The notes under the pieces are model-generated. The model searched no databases and had not been told where the DNA came from. It saw only the letters and a list, made by a program, of their open reading frames with translations. Shown piece by piece: positions 26,686 to 36,463 of a stretch of DNA of 64,000 nucleotides. The stretch comes from Microbulbifer sp. TB1203 (GTDB lineage: Bacteria; Pseudomonadota; Gammaproteobacteria; Pseudomonadales; Cellvibrionaceae). A program made the position numbers and the translations under genes. The stretch spans positions 2,429,501-2,493,500 of the forward strand of contig NZ_CP116899.1 of assembly GCF_030997045.1 (NCBI RefSeq). Reading direction: 5' to 3'. Position 1 is the stretch's first letter; every line of letters begins with the position of its first letter.

Positions 26686-26709
26686 TAAAAAAGGCTCCAG
26701 GGGAGCCTC
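26686..26709 (-). terminator. Terminator/attenuator between TonB receptor and hydrolase
   Basis: Minus strand AGGCTCC, loop CCT, GGAGCCT followed by TTTTTT. It would reduce read-through from the receptor to the hydrolase and halogenase genes. Confidence 0.65.
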
Positions 26710-26797
26710 AAAAATCCAACAACAACGCAAGGAGAGACAGTCCGGCGGGGTCTCCATACCCGCGCTCAACAACTGCGAAACACTGGCGCGAGCAAGC

Positions 26798-29686
26798 TCA
26801 GAAGTTCGCCCGGATACCGAACTGATAGCGCGCCCCCGACATCTGCACCAGGCTGACGCGGTCGCGCTGCCCAAAATACTGCAACCTTGTTTCGTTGGTC
26901 ACATTGATGGCTTCAAAGGCGGCGGTCAGATTGTCAGTCACATCGTAGGACAGGCTCAGGTCCAACTGGCCGTAGGCATCGGTATATTCCGGCTGTAGAC
27001 CGTCGCCGGAGCGGCTGTTCATGAATTCATCCCGCCAGTTGTAGGCGATACGCGCCTGCAGGCGGTCCTTGTCGTAGAAGCCCACCAGGTTGTAGGAGTT
27101 TTTGGCAAAACCCTCCAGGACATTACCCGGCTCCGGCACCAGTGGCAGGTTGATCGGGGCCGCATCCTTGTCTTCGCTGTCCGCGTAGGTGTAGTTGGCC
27201 TGGATACCCAGGCCACTCCAGATGCCCGGCAGGTTGTCGAAGTAGTGCAGCACCCCCAGTTCAATACCTTGAACCTTGCCACCGGGACGATTTTCCTTGC
27301 GCTCCGACTGGAATATCACGGTTTGGCCATTGGCTGCATAGGCGTCGGCCAGGTCCTGGGCTATGGGGCCGTCCCAGGGACCCACGGTGGTGAGGGTCGA
27401 AATAAAGTCGGAAATGTCTTTGTAGAAATAGCCAACGGAGTAGGCCGAGCCGTTGTCGGCGTAGTGCTCAAAAGACAGGTCAAACTGGTTGACCCGGTAG
27501 GATTCCAGCAGGGGGTTGCTGCCGGCGATGGTCACCGTCGGATTCTCCAGCCCCGGACTCTCACTCAGGCTGGCGCGCTTATCGGCCAGAGACGGTTGGG
27601 TAATCGTCTTGGCGGCGGCGGCACGCAGGTAGTTGCCGTTGTTCAAATTCAGGCTGAAGTTGACGCTGGGCAGGAAGTATTCCTCGCTGGTCTCAAAGGT
27701 GAGGGACTTGGCGGAGGTAGTAGCCGCATTATGGACCTTTTCGGGCAGGTCCGAGGACTCTTCGTTCAGTGTCAACAGGTCGATGGTGGAAGCGGTGCCA
27801 CTGGCCGCGTTTTCGATGGAGACATAGCGGCCGCCCAGGTTGCCCGACCAGGCGTAGTCGCCCAGCTCGCCTTCGAGATTCAATTGCACATAGGCCGCAA
27901 CAGTGTCCTCTTCGTTGCCGTAGCTGCCGCCAGCACCCGGGTATACGGTATCCCAGCCGGCGTTGACGAGAGCCGCCCGCCAGTCATCACCGTTCGCCAC
28001 CGCCTGCTCCAGATAGGCCTGGGTTGCCGCGCGGTAGGCTTCGTGGTCGGTAATCTGTACCCACTGGCGCGGGAAGTTGCCGCCTTCGCCGTCCATAAAG
28101 TTGCTGTCGCTCAGTTCCAGAACTTCCGCCGGCAGCACGCCGAGATTGGTATCGGGGTTCCAGGTACTGCCATCGCCGATCCACATGACGGCACCGCCAC
28201 CACCCCAGTCTGCCCCCCCGGTTTCGGCATCAAACTCAGTACCAAATTCGTTGAATTCGATGGTGCGACCAGCATAGGCGGCCCCCGCCTTGACCGACTT
28301 GATCACGCCCACGTCAATCTCGTAGAGCGCATCCAGTTTGAGTTCCTTCACTTCGTCTTCGGACTCACTGGCCGCATAGCGCTGCCAGGCGGCGCGGACC
28401 TTGGAGATATCGGTCACGTCCAGGGAGCCGGTGGTGCTCAGGCTGGGGATATCGTTGCGGTAATCCAGAATGATTTCGCTGGGCTGGGCGACGCCGTTTT
28501 CGTCGAAGCGGGTGTAGTGCAGGGCCGTGGTGTTGTCGCCCTCGAAGGTCGATTCGGCCCTGGACCAGGAGGCGTCGACTTCCAGCGTCAGGTTGCCCCT
28601 GTTGAAAACACTGTTCCAGCCGTAGGCGGCGGTGGTGGACTCCTGCAGGCCATAGTCCACGTTCATTTCCACGTCCGTGTCGGCGATGGTGGCTTCCAGC
28701 AGGGTGCCGGAATCGCTGACCACGGCACGGGTATATTTACCCAGGTGCTGCATGGGCACCTGCAGGCCGGAACCCAGGAACTCCCGGTCGAGCTTGGTAT
28801 AGAGGGCATCGAAGGTGGAAGAGAAATTCTCGCCCGGCTCCCACTGCAGGACGACGTTGCCGCCGGTGCGCTCGCGGTTCTCGTCCACCATATTGAAAAT
28901 GGTGCGGCCGGGGCCGCGGCTGCCTTCGAGGCTGGTGGGGTTGCCGTCCTCGCCGAGGGTGTCATCGCCCATGGGCAGGCCGAAGCCGCCGGACGCGTAC
29001 TGATGCCAGTGGCTGGTCCGGTAGTTGTCGATACGGCCGTCGGTCTCCTTGAAGGATACGCCCACCAGGACACCGAAGGTGTCGTCGGCAAAGGTATTGC
29101 TGACCACGCCCGCCGCTTCCGGGTTGGAATCCTCGGCCAAACCGTGATAATTGAGCTTGGTGGAGCCGGTGGCGTGGAAGCCGGCATTGTCCAGCGGGCG
29201 CGCGGTGCGCACATTGATGTAGGCGCCGATACTGCCGGCGGACAGATCGGCAGTGGGGGTTTTGATGACGTCGGCACCGCCGATCAACTCGGAAGGCAGT
29301 ATCTGGAAATCGAAGCTGCGGCCTCCGTTAACAGTGGCCAGGGTGCGGTGGTTCAGTTTGACCACGTTGAACTCGGGGCCGAAGCTGCGCACACTTACCT
29401 GGGAGCCCTCGCCGTTTACACGGGAAATGGAAACACCGGCGATACGCTGCAGGGATTCCGCCACATTCTGGTCGGGGAATTTTCCGATATCTTCGGCGAC
29501 GATGCTGTCCTGGATCTTGTTGGCATCGCGTTTCCGATCCGCCGCCCGGCTCAGGCTGGCGCGAATTCCCTCAACAACCACTTCTTCCATTAGCGGACTG
29601 ACTTCGTCCTGAGCAACCACTCCTGCTCCATATATCGCGGTCATTGACGCCAATATCGCTTTTGAAAGCTCGTTTTTTTTAGGCAT
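26798..29686 (-). CDS. TonB-dependent receptor, Xanthomonas/Caulobacter carbohydrate type
   Basis: 962 residues. The signal peptide ends near YGAGVVAQ. The TonB box region MEEVVVEGIRASL, and QNVAESLQRIAGVSISRVNGEG, are typical of the TIGR01782 receptors tied to plant polysaccharide use. The plug covers about 45-170, with the barrel to an aromatic end (YQFGIRANF). Likely imports galacto- or rhamnogalacturonan oligosaccharides. It is divergent from the first GH53 gene across a 588-base control region. The first 20 codons of this gene and the control region reappear at 36.4 kb, where the rest of the gene is missing. Confidence 0.93.
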   Translation of the reverse strand: MPKKNELSKAILASMTAIYGAGVVAQDEVSPLMEEVVVEGIRASLSRAADRKRDANKIQDSIVAEDIGKFPDQNVAESLQRIAGVSISRVNGEGSQVSVRSFGPEFNVVKLNHRTLATVNGGRSFDFQILPSELIGGADVIKTPTADLSAGSIGAYINVRTARPLDNAGFHATGSTKLNYHGLAEDSNPEAAGVVSNTFADDTFGVLVGVSFKETDGRIDNYRTSHWHQYASGGFGLPMGDDTLGEDGNPTSLEGSRGPGRTIFNMVDENRERTGGNVVLQWEPGENFSSTFDALYTKLDREFLGSGLQVPMQHLGKYTRAVVSDSGTLLEATIADTDVEMNVDYGLQESTTAAYGWNSVFNRGNLTLEVDASWSRAESTFEGDNTTALHYTRFDENGVAQPSEIILDYRNDIPSLSTTGSLDVTDISKVRAAWQRYAASESEDEVKELKLDALYEIDVGVIKSVKAGAAYAGRTIEFNEFGTEFDAETGGADWGGGGAVMWIGDGSTWNPDTNLGVLPAEVLELSDSNFMDGEGGNFPRQWVQITDHEAYRAATQAYLEQAVANGDDWRAALVNAGWDTVYPGAGGSYGNEEDTVAAYVQLNLEGELGDYAWSGNLGGRYVSIENAASGTASTIDLLTLNEESSDLPEKVHNAATTSAKSLTFETSEEYFLPSVNFSLNLNNGNYLRAAAAKTITQPSLADKRASLSESPGLENPTVTIAGSNPLLESYRVNQFDLSFEHYADNGSAYSVGYFYKDISDFISTLTTVGPWDGPIAQDLADAYAANGQTVIFQSERKENRPGGKVQGIELGVLHYFDNLPGIWSGLGIQANYTYADSEDKDAAPINLPLVPEPGNVLEGFAKNSYNLVGFYDKDRLQARIAYNWRDEFMNSRSGDGLQPEYTDAYGQLDLSLSYDVTDNLTAAFEAINVTNETRLQYFGQRDRVSLVQMSGARYQFGIRANF

Positions 29687-30274
29687 GGTCTTCTCTCTCT
29701 CCGGCTGGTTATATTATTTTTTACTTAACCACTTCACCGCTGTGCCAATACCTCGGCCTCCCTCTTTGGCTAGGTACCAGCCATCAGATATAACTTGTCT
29801 GATAAATCCGACATTACACAAATGAATTGTGAAGGTAAACTCCGTTCGTCTCATCGATACTCGGAAGTCGTTGAAGCGCGCGACAACTCTCTTGAAAAAC
29901 TCGCCGCAATCGTCAAAAATTCCGTCTGTTTTATATGATAAATATAATTTTTTAGTTCTACCCCTCGTTACGGCGAGAGGCAGATAAAGAATAATAAGAG
30001 ACGGTTAAGAGCGACGAGAGAGAAACCAGGCCGCGGTCTCCACAAGAGGATGGCCGCCCGGTATTCGCATTTCTCAGCCCTGCGCGGCAACTGATTTCTG
30101 TTACAAATCGTCGTACGTATTTCCCGTCCTGTTTTCCTATTTTTTCCTCGTACCACAAAAGGCACTGCCGAATGTTGCCGAGCGCGCAAACACAGCTGTT
30201 TGTGCAGAGTATTCCTGGCGGGTCATTTAAACCGGTGGTTGCTTCACACAAAAACCTACTATCGAGGAACAACA
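29687..30274. promoter_or_regulatory. Divergent control region of TonB receptor and first GH53 gene
   Basis: 588 bases, relatively AT-rich. It contains inverted-repeat candidates: TCAGA...TCTGA (about 29790) and ACACAA...TTGTGA (about 29816-29835), and the AT-rich motif TTTATATGATAAATAT (29930-29945). Almost the whole region is duplicated at 36464-37045, with these elements kept, which supports a regulatory role. No gene inside. Confidence 0.55.
29930..29945 (+). promoter_or_regulatory. AT-rich motif shared by several locus promoters
   Basis: TTTATATGATAAATAT. The same 16 bases occur at 36725-36740 and, inverted, at 62861-62876. Candidate operator or promoter element. Confidence 0.45.
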
Positions 30275-32233
30275 ATGACTGACGATATAAGACACAGATT
30301 CGCGCAGAGCGGTGAGTTGGCAAGAACCCTGATACTTTTTTCCATCTTGCTGGCTTTCTCGCCCTTCTCCTTTTCACAAAACCTGTTGACCAATCCCGGC
30401 TTCGAAAGCGGTACCAGCGGTTGGACCCTGGGCGGGGACGCGTCGGCCCAGTTTACCGAGTCCAGCGGGCGCAGTGGCAACCGCTTAACCCACTGGTCGT
30501 CGAGCTCTTCTTACACGGCCGAAACTAAACAAACTGTAACCGGGCTGGCGGCGGGAACCTACCGCCTGTCGGCCTACACCGTCGGCGGCGAGACCGCCGG
30601 AGCCTGGCTCTGGGCCTACTGCGACGGCCAAAATTTCTCAACCCCCATTCCCTCCAGTCCCTGGGGCAGTTGGGCCCAGGTTGTCGTTGACAATATCCCG
30701 GTGAGCGGCGGCAGTTGCGAACTGGGAATAACGACCGAAAACAGCGAGTGGAGCAGCTTCGACGATGTGGTTTTTGAATGGGTGTCCGGCGGTGGCCCCG
30801 GCGAGCTTGTGATCGAGGAAGGCACTGGCTTCTGTGACGTGGACGGCTCGGTCGACAGCAACCACTCAGACTACAACGGCAGCGGTTTTGCCAACACCGA
30901 CAACGCCGCGGGCAACGGCGTCGAGTGGCGTGTCCAAGTGCCCGCGAGCGGGAGCTATGAGCTGGAATGGCGCTACGCCAACGCCTCGGACAACAACCGT
31001 GCGGGGAGTGTTGTAGTCAATGGCAACACAGTGGCCACAGTGGACTTCCCCTCCACCGGCACCTGGGAGACCTGGGCGATGGCGACTGCGACCATTTCTC
31101 TGGATGCCGGCGAGAACACAATCCGCCTGGAGGCTGTTTCCGGCGAAGGGCTGGGCAATATCGATTCGTTAAGCGTGACCGGCGACAACCCGCAGGCGGT
31201 CGACTGCGGCGGTTCCCCTCCCGGTGGTGTCTTCAAGCCCGATTACATCCTGGGTGCCGCTATCACATGGACCCTGGAACATGAATCGATTGGCCGTAGC
31301 TACAGCGATCAGGGTCAAACCAAATCCATTGAGCGTATTCTGGTGGACCACGGTTTCAACTTTGCTCGCCTGCGCACCTTTGTTTGCCCGGAATGCCCGG
31401 GAGGCTATCTGGATAACCTTTATTCCGGTGCCGGTCCCACGGAAAACTGGGGCGATACCGCGCACACCATTGAATTGGCGCAGCGGGTTAAAGCCTGCGG
31501 CATGGGTGTTTTTCTCGATTTCATGCTGAGCGACACCTGGGCATCCATCGGTAAACAGTACAGACCGTCCCAGTGGCAGGGAATGAGCGACGCGCAAATA
31601 CGGGCGGCCTCCTACAACCACGCCAAAGACGTACTTGATCAGATGGTGGCGGCGGGCGTGAAACCGGATATGGTTCAATGCGGTAACGAAAACAATACTC
31701 ATGTGTCGGGTTATTCCTATAACGACTGGGCTGGCTTCTCGGGTGTGATTAACTCCTGTATCCGGGCGGTGCGAGAGACCGATCCCGAGATCACCGTTGT
31801 GGCGCATCATGGCCGGCCGCGCCCGGACGGAGACTTCCCTTTCTGGGTGGACAGAGTGTTTGGCAGCAATCCGCCGATCGATGCGGACGTGGTGTGCGGC
31901 TCGACTTACGGAACCACCAACAACGGCGGAGACTGGTGGGATATGTTCAACTACGTCATCGACACCACGGGTAAGCCCGTGATGAGCTGCGAGTACACCG
32001 ACGGTCGCCGTGATCTGGTCAACAACACCTTCCTGAGCCTGCCGAACGACATGGGTGTGGGTACCTTTATCTGGGAGCCAGCGGGGTATGGCGATCAGAG
32101 GCCGTTCAACTACAGCAACGGCGTGTATTACACCAACTCGTCCATGGATGAGTATGCGCGCATTGCCCGAGAGGCAGGCCTTCCCGTGCCCTCGACACCC
32201 GCGTCGCAGCTCCAGGGCACTTCCTGTCAATAA
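30275..32233 (+). CDS. Secreted GH53 endo-beta-1,4-galactanase with two binding modules (copy 1)
   Basis: 652 residues from the ATG at 30275 (GAGG eight bases upstream). Signal peptide to about residue 35 (SILLAFSPFSFS). Module 1 (36-165, NLLTNPGFE...SSFDDVVFEW) is CBM61-like, a family known to bind beta-1,4-galactan; module 2 (about 178-305, DSNHSDYNGSGFAN...GLGNIDSLSV) is CBM35/6-like; GH53 covers about 318-640 with acid/base Glu in DMVQCGNENN and nucleophile Glu in VMSCEYTD. Cuts galactan side chains of rhamnogalacturonan-I outside the cell. First of eight enzymes in this region that share both modules. Its nearest relative is the copy at 37 kb. Confidence 0.94.
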   Translation: MTDDIRHRFAQSGELARTLILFSILLAFSPFSFSQNLLTNPGFESGTSGWTLGGDASAQFTESSGRSGNRLTHWSSSSSYTAETKQTVTGLAAGTYRLSAYTVGGETAGAWLWAYCDGQNFSTPIPSSPWGSWAQVVVDNIPVSGGSCELGITTENSEWSSFDDVVFEWVSGGGPGELVIEEGTGFCDVDGSVDSNHSDYNGSGFANTDNAAGNGVEWRVQVPASGSYELEWRYANASDNNRAGSVVVNGNTVATVDFPSTGTWETWAMATATISLDAGENTIRLEAVSGEGLGNIDSLSVTGDNPQAVDCGGSPPGGVFKPDYILGAAITWTLEHESIGRSYSDQGQTKSIERILVDHGFNFARLRTFVCPECPGGYLDNLYSGAGPTENWGDTAHTIELAQRVKACGMGVFLDFMLSDTWASIGKQYRPSQWQGMSDAQIRAASYNHAKDVLDQMVAAGVKPDMVQCGNENNTHVSGYSYNDWAGFSGVINSCIRAVRETDPEITVVAHHGRPRPDGDFPFWVDRVFGSNPPIDADVVCGSTYGTTNNGGDWWDMFNYVIDTTGKPVMSCEYTDGRRDLVNNTFLSLPNDMGVGTFIWEPAGYGDQRPFNYSNGVYYTNSSMDEYARIAREAGLPVPSTPASQLQGTSCQ

Positions 32234-32255
32234 TCTGAAACCTGTGAGATGCAGT

Positions 32256-32277
32256 TGAGCCCGCGTAAGCGGGCTCA
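32256..32277 (+). terminator. Hairpin after GH53 copy 1
   Basis: TGAGCCCGC, loop GTAA, GCGGGCTCA, 22 bases after the stop. Related hairpins follow GH53 copy 2 and the PL11 gene. T tract weak. Confidence 0.55.
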
Positions 32278-32334
32278 CTCGTTACCCGAACTGATCGGCA
32301 TTCGAAATTTATGACCTACTACCGGTCGGAAGGA

Positions 32335-32420
32335 AAGGATACCCCTCTCCCGGGACACGCTGTGAATACTGTAGCTTGTTCGCAAAGTCCCTCTCGCAGA
32401 CAGTCCCAGAAGGGCGCCCC
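32335..32420. repeat. Partial copy of the hairpin-repeat family seen at 2.3-2.5 kb
   Basis: CGGGACACGCTGTGAATAC (about 32350) and GTCCCTCTCGCAGACAGTCCC (about 32389) match parts of the repeat units at 2255-2510. The stem is incomplete. Confidence 0.5.
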
Positions 32421-32451
32421 CGGCCCAGGACCTCGAACTCCAAAACTTGAG

Positions 32452-34878
32452 CTAGTCACCAAACGTCACCCGGGTGCGATATTCGGGCTGCGCCACCGGG
32501 TCCTCTATTCTGAGCAGTGGCAACCCGCTTTCCGCAAGTTCGGTTTGCACTGATGCCGGAAGGTCGTCAAGATAGGTTGCGCCGGGCGAGAGCGGGTGAA
32601 ACACGAACACCAGATCCTCCCTAGCCAGCCGGTCCGCGAATTTGCGCAGCCCTATATCCCAGGGTTGGCCAAAATAGAAATGATCGGCCACCAGCTCACC
32701 GCCGAGGAACGCCGCCACCCGGTCGCCGACGTAAGGCAGGCGCAGCCAGAGATCGTCTGCCCGCTGTTTGTCACCGGATGCGCTTACCACCAGGCGCCGC
32801 GAGCCGACGCGCCGCACCGTCACGGCCGGCTGCAACTTGTCGAACTCCACGCGCCAGGCCGACATTCCCCCCTCCCCGGCCTGCTGCGGCTCAACCGTGC
32901 CACGACTCACCCGCAGCTCCGATACCGCGGTCTCGGGGTAGGCCTGCAGATCGATCGACGGCCGGCCGATCGAGCGCAGTTCGAGTCCTTCCGGCGCAGG
33001 AAAGCCATCCGCATCGGCAAACACCAGCCGCTTTCCGTCAGCGTGAACGAGCGTAAGGGCGAATTTCCGCGGCACGACCAGGAAGTGCCGGTCGCCGCTG
33101 CGGAAACGAAACGGGTTCTCCTCGCCGCCGGCAACGACCGTGATGCCGTCGCCCCGGCTCGCCACACTGTCGTCATCGGTGTCAAACCTGTGCTCGCCCG
33201 CGAACACGAGTTCGGGCTTCATGCCCTCGACCGTGGTGAAGATGTAGTGGGTTTCGCTCCCGCGGCGCAACGCCGTCAGCGGCTGCGCCGTCGCCGTGCG
33301 CAGGGTCAGGCCGCCCAGGTCGAGGTTGAACGGCAGGATTCCACTGGCATCGCGGCGCAGGCCGAAGCTGCCCTCGCGGGGGAAGGTGATGAGACCATCC
33401 TCCCCGTTTTGCAATTCCAGCCGCAGGCCGGTGAGGTCGTGGTTCTCGACGTGATCCTGGAAATTATGCAGGAAAACGAAGCCGCTGCGCCCATCCGTAC
33501 GCGCCGCCCAGCGCAGCGTATCGACGTCGTCGGGTGCGATGGCGGCATTGGTCTCGGGCAGGATCGGCGGCATGGGTGCGAGGCGATCGCCCCAGTTCGC
33601 CAGCAGCAGGTGGAGCAGCTTCAGTTCGCGGTGATGCCGGCGCATCTCGCCGAACTCGCCGATCGGCGCCTGGTAGTCGTAGTTGATGCGCGGCAGGCCG
33701 CCGGCCTGTTCGTTGAAGAAATGGCCGTCGATCACCGGGGTCGAGCCGCCGTGATACATGTAGTAGCCGATGCCGTTGGCGCCGCTGCCCAGGGTGCGCA
33801 CGATAAGCGGCGCCAGGCTCTCCGGCCGCACTGTGGTGCGCCGCCCGTAGGTCAGCGAGATCCCCGCGCCCAGCTCCGCCGGGATGGACGGATAGAGCGC
33901 CGCATCGTAGCTGATCGGCGGGTAGTCGGGATTCAGCCGGATGTCCTTGAATAAATAAAAATCGGACGGCTCGGGCGGTGCCCAGAAGGGATAGGCATAG
34001 CCGGCGGTCACCGGAATGCTGCCACCGGTGACGATGGCGGCGTTGCCCCATCCGGTCGCGGTGTAGATGGGCACGTCGATGCCATGTGCGCGGGCCAGTC
34101 GCTTGAGCGTCGCCATATGGTCGCGCCCTTCGTCGGCGAACTTGTTTTCCGGTCCGCCCGCCGTAATCTGGATGTGGGTGACGTCGACGTCGCGGTCGGC
34201 CACCGTCAGCTCCCGCGGAGCGCCGGGGTAGGTCCACTCCCAGGGCGCTGCGCTGTGCTGGTATTCATTTTCCAACTGCACACCGATCACCGGCCCACCG
34301 TCCTTGAACAGCAGCCCGCGCATCTGCTGCGCGATCTCGCCGTAGAGCCGGTCCGCGTAGAAGAGGTAGCCAGGATCGTTGGAGCGGATCTCCAGCGGGC
34401 GGCCGTAGATCCAGTCGGGGATGCCGCCGTTGCGCACCTCGCCATGGCTGAACGGCCCCATCCGCACTATGGCCCGCACGCCGTTGGCCGCGCACAGCTC
34501 CAGGAACCGGCGCAGGTTGCGACCGCCACTCCAGTCGAACTCGCCCTCGGTGCGTTCGTGCATGTTCCAGAACACATAGGTCGCGATCAGGTTGATGCCA
34601 CCCGCCTTCATCTTGCGAATCGCCTCGTCCCAATACTCCGCCGGGTAGCGCGCAAAATGGATTTCGCCAACAACCGGAATCCAGGGCCGGCCATTGAACT
34701 CGATGTACTGGTTGTTCACCGTCACGCGCTCCCCAGTGAGGCTTTCGCCGCCCAGATCGAGGTGCCCCCGCCGCACCGGCGGCAATGGCTGGTCGAGATC
34801 CAGCGAATAGGTTTGCCGGGCCATCGCTTGAGGGGATACCATAACGGCGCTTATTAATCCGGCAATCAAATAGATCAT
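32452..34878 (-). CDS. GH35 beta-galactosidase
   Basis: 808 residues from the ATG at 34878, which gives a signal peptide (MIYLIAGLISAVMVSPQAMA). The frame is open to 35082. GH35 motifs: VVGEIHFARYP (loop), INLIATYVFWNMHE, MGPFSHGEVRNGGIPDW and the acid/base region VIGVQLENEYQHS. Removes terminal beta-galactose from galactan oligomers, probably in the periplasm. The DNA just before the chosen start is a dispersed repeat also present near 57.3-57.5 kb; beyond it the same frame starts MKTAIWLFLLL, like a second signal-peptide start. The repeat may therefore have landed inside the signal sequence. The gene is GC-rich and antisense to the array. Confidence 0.9.
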   Translation of the reverse strand: MIYLIAGLISAVMVSPQAMARQTYSLDLDQPLPPVRRGHLDLGGESLTGERVTVNNQYIEFNGRPWIPVVGEIHFARYPAEYWDEAIRKMKAGGINLIATYVFWNMHERTEGEFDWSGGRNLRRFLELCAANGVRAIVRMGPFSHGEVRNGGIPDWIYGRPLEIRSNDPGYLFYADRLYGEIAQQMRGLLFKDGGPVIGVQLENEYQHSAAPWEWTYPGAPRELTVADRDVDVTHIQITAGGPENKFADEGRDHMATLKRLARAHGIDVPIYTATGWGNAAIVTGGSIPVTAGYAYPFWAPPEPSDFYLFKDIRLNPDYPPISYDAALYPSIPAELGAGISLTYGRRTTVRPESLAPLIVRTLGSGANGIGYYMYHGGSTPVIDGHFFNEQAGGLPRINYDYQAPIGEFGEMRRHHRELKLLHLLLANWGDRLAPMPPILPETNAAIAPDDVDTLRWAARTDGRSGFVFLHNFQDHVENHDLTGLRLELQNGEDGLITFPREGSFGLRRDASGILPFNLDLGGLTLRTATAQPLTALRRGSETHYIFTTVEGMKPELVFAGEHRFDTDDDSVASRGDGITVVAGGEENPFRFRSGDRHFLVVPRKFALTLVHADGKRLVFADADGFPAPEGLELRSIGRPSIDLQAYPETAVSELRVSRGTVEPQQAGEGGMSAWRVEFDKLQPAVTVRRVGSRRLVVSASGDKQRADDLWLRLPYVGDRVAAFLGGELVADHFYFGQPWDIGLRKFADRLAREDLVFVFHPLSPGATYLDDLPASVQTELAESGLPLLRIEDPVAQPEYRTRVTFGD

Positions 34879-35045
34879 CCTTGATCTATTTGATTGTCTC
34901 CCTTGAAATACTGGCGGATGGCCGCCCCGCGCAATTGCGCGGAATTGCTTGTATTTCAAGGGCTCGCACCGGCCTTCGGCCGGCGGCGGCACATCCCTGT
35001 GTCGCATTAACCCGGCAAACCTATTTGTTTGCCGGGTTAATAGCA
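34864..35045. repeat. Structured dispersed repeat, copy 1
   Basis: About 170 bases matching, in inverse orientation, the segment at 57313-57460 (shared blocks include GATCTATTT, GGCGGATGGCCGCCCCGCG or its variants, and GGCACATCCCTGTG). It holds three stems: CAATCAAATAGATCA/complement at 34864-34897; CCTTGAAATAC/GTATTTCAAGG at 34901-34961; TTAACCCGGCAAAC/complement at 35007-35040. It overlaps the 5' end of the GH35 frame. Confidence 0.65.
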
Positions 35046-35086
35046 AAAAAAGCCAGATTGCAGTTTTCATCGGAAACTCCATACGA

Positions 35087-36215
35087 TTAACAGGGTTGCG
35101 GCACCACCACGCCGCCGGCCAGTTTCAGGCCCGGCGTGCTGCGGACCTCGAGGTCCTCACACACGGGCAGGACGCGAGGCGTCTTCAGCGGCCGGACGAA
35201 GGTGATGAAGCCCATTGCGAACACGACGAGCTGAAAGGTCAATGCGACTTGGAGGAGAAAGTGCACGTTGGGAGCGAATTGCTGGAACAGGCCGTACAGC
35301 GCCGGCCCCGCCACCAGCGCCACGACCCCCGCAGCGGGCGGCGCCGTTGGCACCAGCAGACCGAACACGAAGGCTGCCACCACCCCCGGGCAGATATAGC
35401 CCTGGAACTGCTGGATAAATTGAAACACCCCGCCGAAACGCGGGTCCGCCAGCTGAGGCGCCAGCAGGCCGCCGTCCCGCGCGCGGGCGGCATAGTCGAC
35501 CCCATAGTAGCTTCCCCCGCAGAGCGGAAAAGCGCTCATCGCCCGCTTCGCGTGATCCGCCATGTAGACCACGTCGGGGGGGAAGAAGGACTGGTACTGC
35601 TCGTGGGCCTCCAAGCCGGCGTTGGCCCACCAAAGAAAAGTCTGCACGTCGTCGGTGCGGTTGTAGACGCGCGCCCGCAGTTCCACGCGGGCGACGCCCG
35701 GCTGCAATCGAACTCCGTGCATGCCCTTCATCCGCGCCATGGGATCGTGCTCGGACAGCCACACGGTCGCCGAACCATCCGCTTCCTCCTCCACCGCCAC
35801 CGCAGCCGGCATCGCGGTCGAAGGCCGATGATGCTGCGGCCAGTTGAACTCGATGCCACCGCTCCCCCAAGGGCCGGCCAGGCCGACCAGCGCTGGCTTT
35901 GATCGTCGGCTGGTAGTAGATCAGATCGTGGTCGCGGATCTTGTCCAGGATGCGGTGGATGCGGTGGATGCGGCCGCCAAGCTCCGGCAGTATCATCACC
36001 CTCAGGTATTCGTTCTCTAAGTACACCGCTTGCCAGGGGCGCGGCTGCGGTTCCGACGCTATGTCGTCACAGACCGGCAGCGGATAGACCCGCCCGCTCG
36101 AGCCCTGGTACACGCGCTTCTCCAGAAACTGCGGATAGCGGTCGGGCATCGCTGGCGAGTAGGTCGGCAACTCGATCGTTTCCTGGCTTACAGATACAGA
36201 AGGTTTCATCGGCAT
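35087..36215 (-). pseudogene. Chimeric relic: DUF5107 protein fused to the C-terminus of a sodium:solute symporter
   Basis: Two frames make one broken gene. The upstream part (from 36215) gives MPMKPSVSVSQETIELPTY and MILPELGGRIHRI, the start of a DUF5107 protein (a family common in sugar-utilisation loci). Near 35897-35901 an extra base shifts the frame; reading continues as PTAMPAAVAV..., LWWANAG..., SAFPLCGGSYYGVDY, still DUF5107. Then it changes without a stop into GGVFQFIQQFQGYICPGVV, VHFLLQVALTFQLVV and TFVRPLK, the last helices of an SGLT-type (SSS family) symporter. A deletion joined two neighbouring genes, and a frameshift followed. Neither half can work. Confidence 0.75.
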
Positions 36216-36409
36216 GGGATAATTGGAGAGGGGAAGTGGTCAGTCCTCCCGAACTCACGGCAGTTCAGAACGGGCTAGTAGTGGCTTGCTTCTCAAAAAC
36301 AAAACGTCATGTTTTCGACGTTTTCACTTTATTGTTCAAAACGATCCCTGCCGAAGATCCTGAGCTTCGTCGAAGGGGAGAGATTGCTTTGCGCAACCGC
36401 CGTTATCCC

Positions 36410-36463
36410 AATACATGGCGGTCAGTGATGCCAATATCGCTTTTGAAAGCTCGTTTTTCTTAG
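36410..36463 (-). pseudogene. 5' relic of a second TonB-dependent receptor
   Basis: The minus strand reads MPKKNELSKAILAS then LTAMYW, nearly identical to the first 20 residues of the receptor at 26798-29686, and then diverges. It is the left edge of a duplicated block whose receptor body is gone. Confidence 0.8.

Noticed and set aside
27245..29593. 782-codon plus-strand open frame opposite the TonB receptor
   Set aside because: Antisense shadow of a well-supported receptor; no start signals or domain motifs.
29958..30377. 139-codon minus-strand frame in the GH53 control region
   Set aside because: It extends into the GH53 signal peptide antisense, and in the duplicated region the frame is not kept intact.
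32596..33954. 452-codon plus-strand frame opposite GH35
   Set aside because: Antisense shadow; the GH35 motifs are on the other strand.
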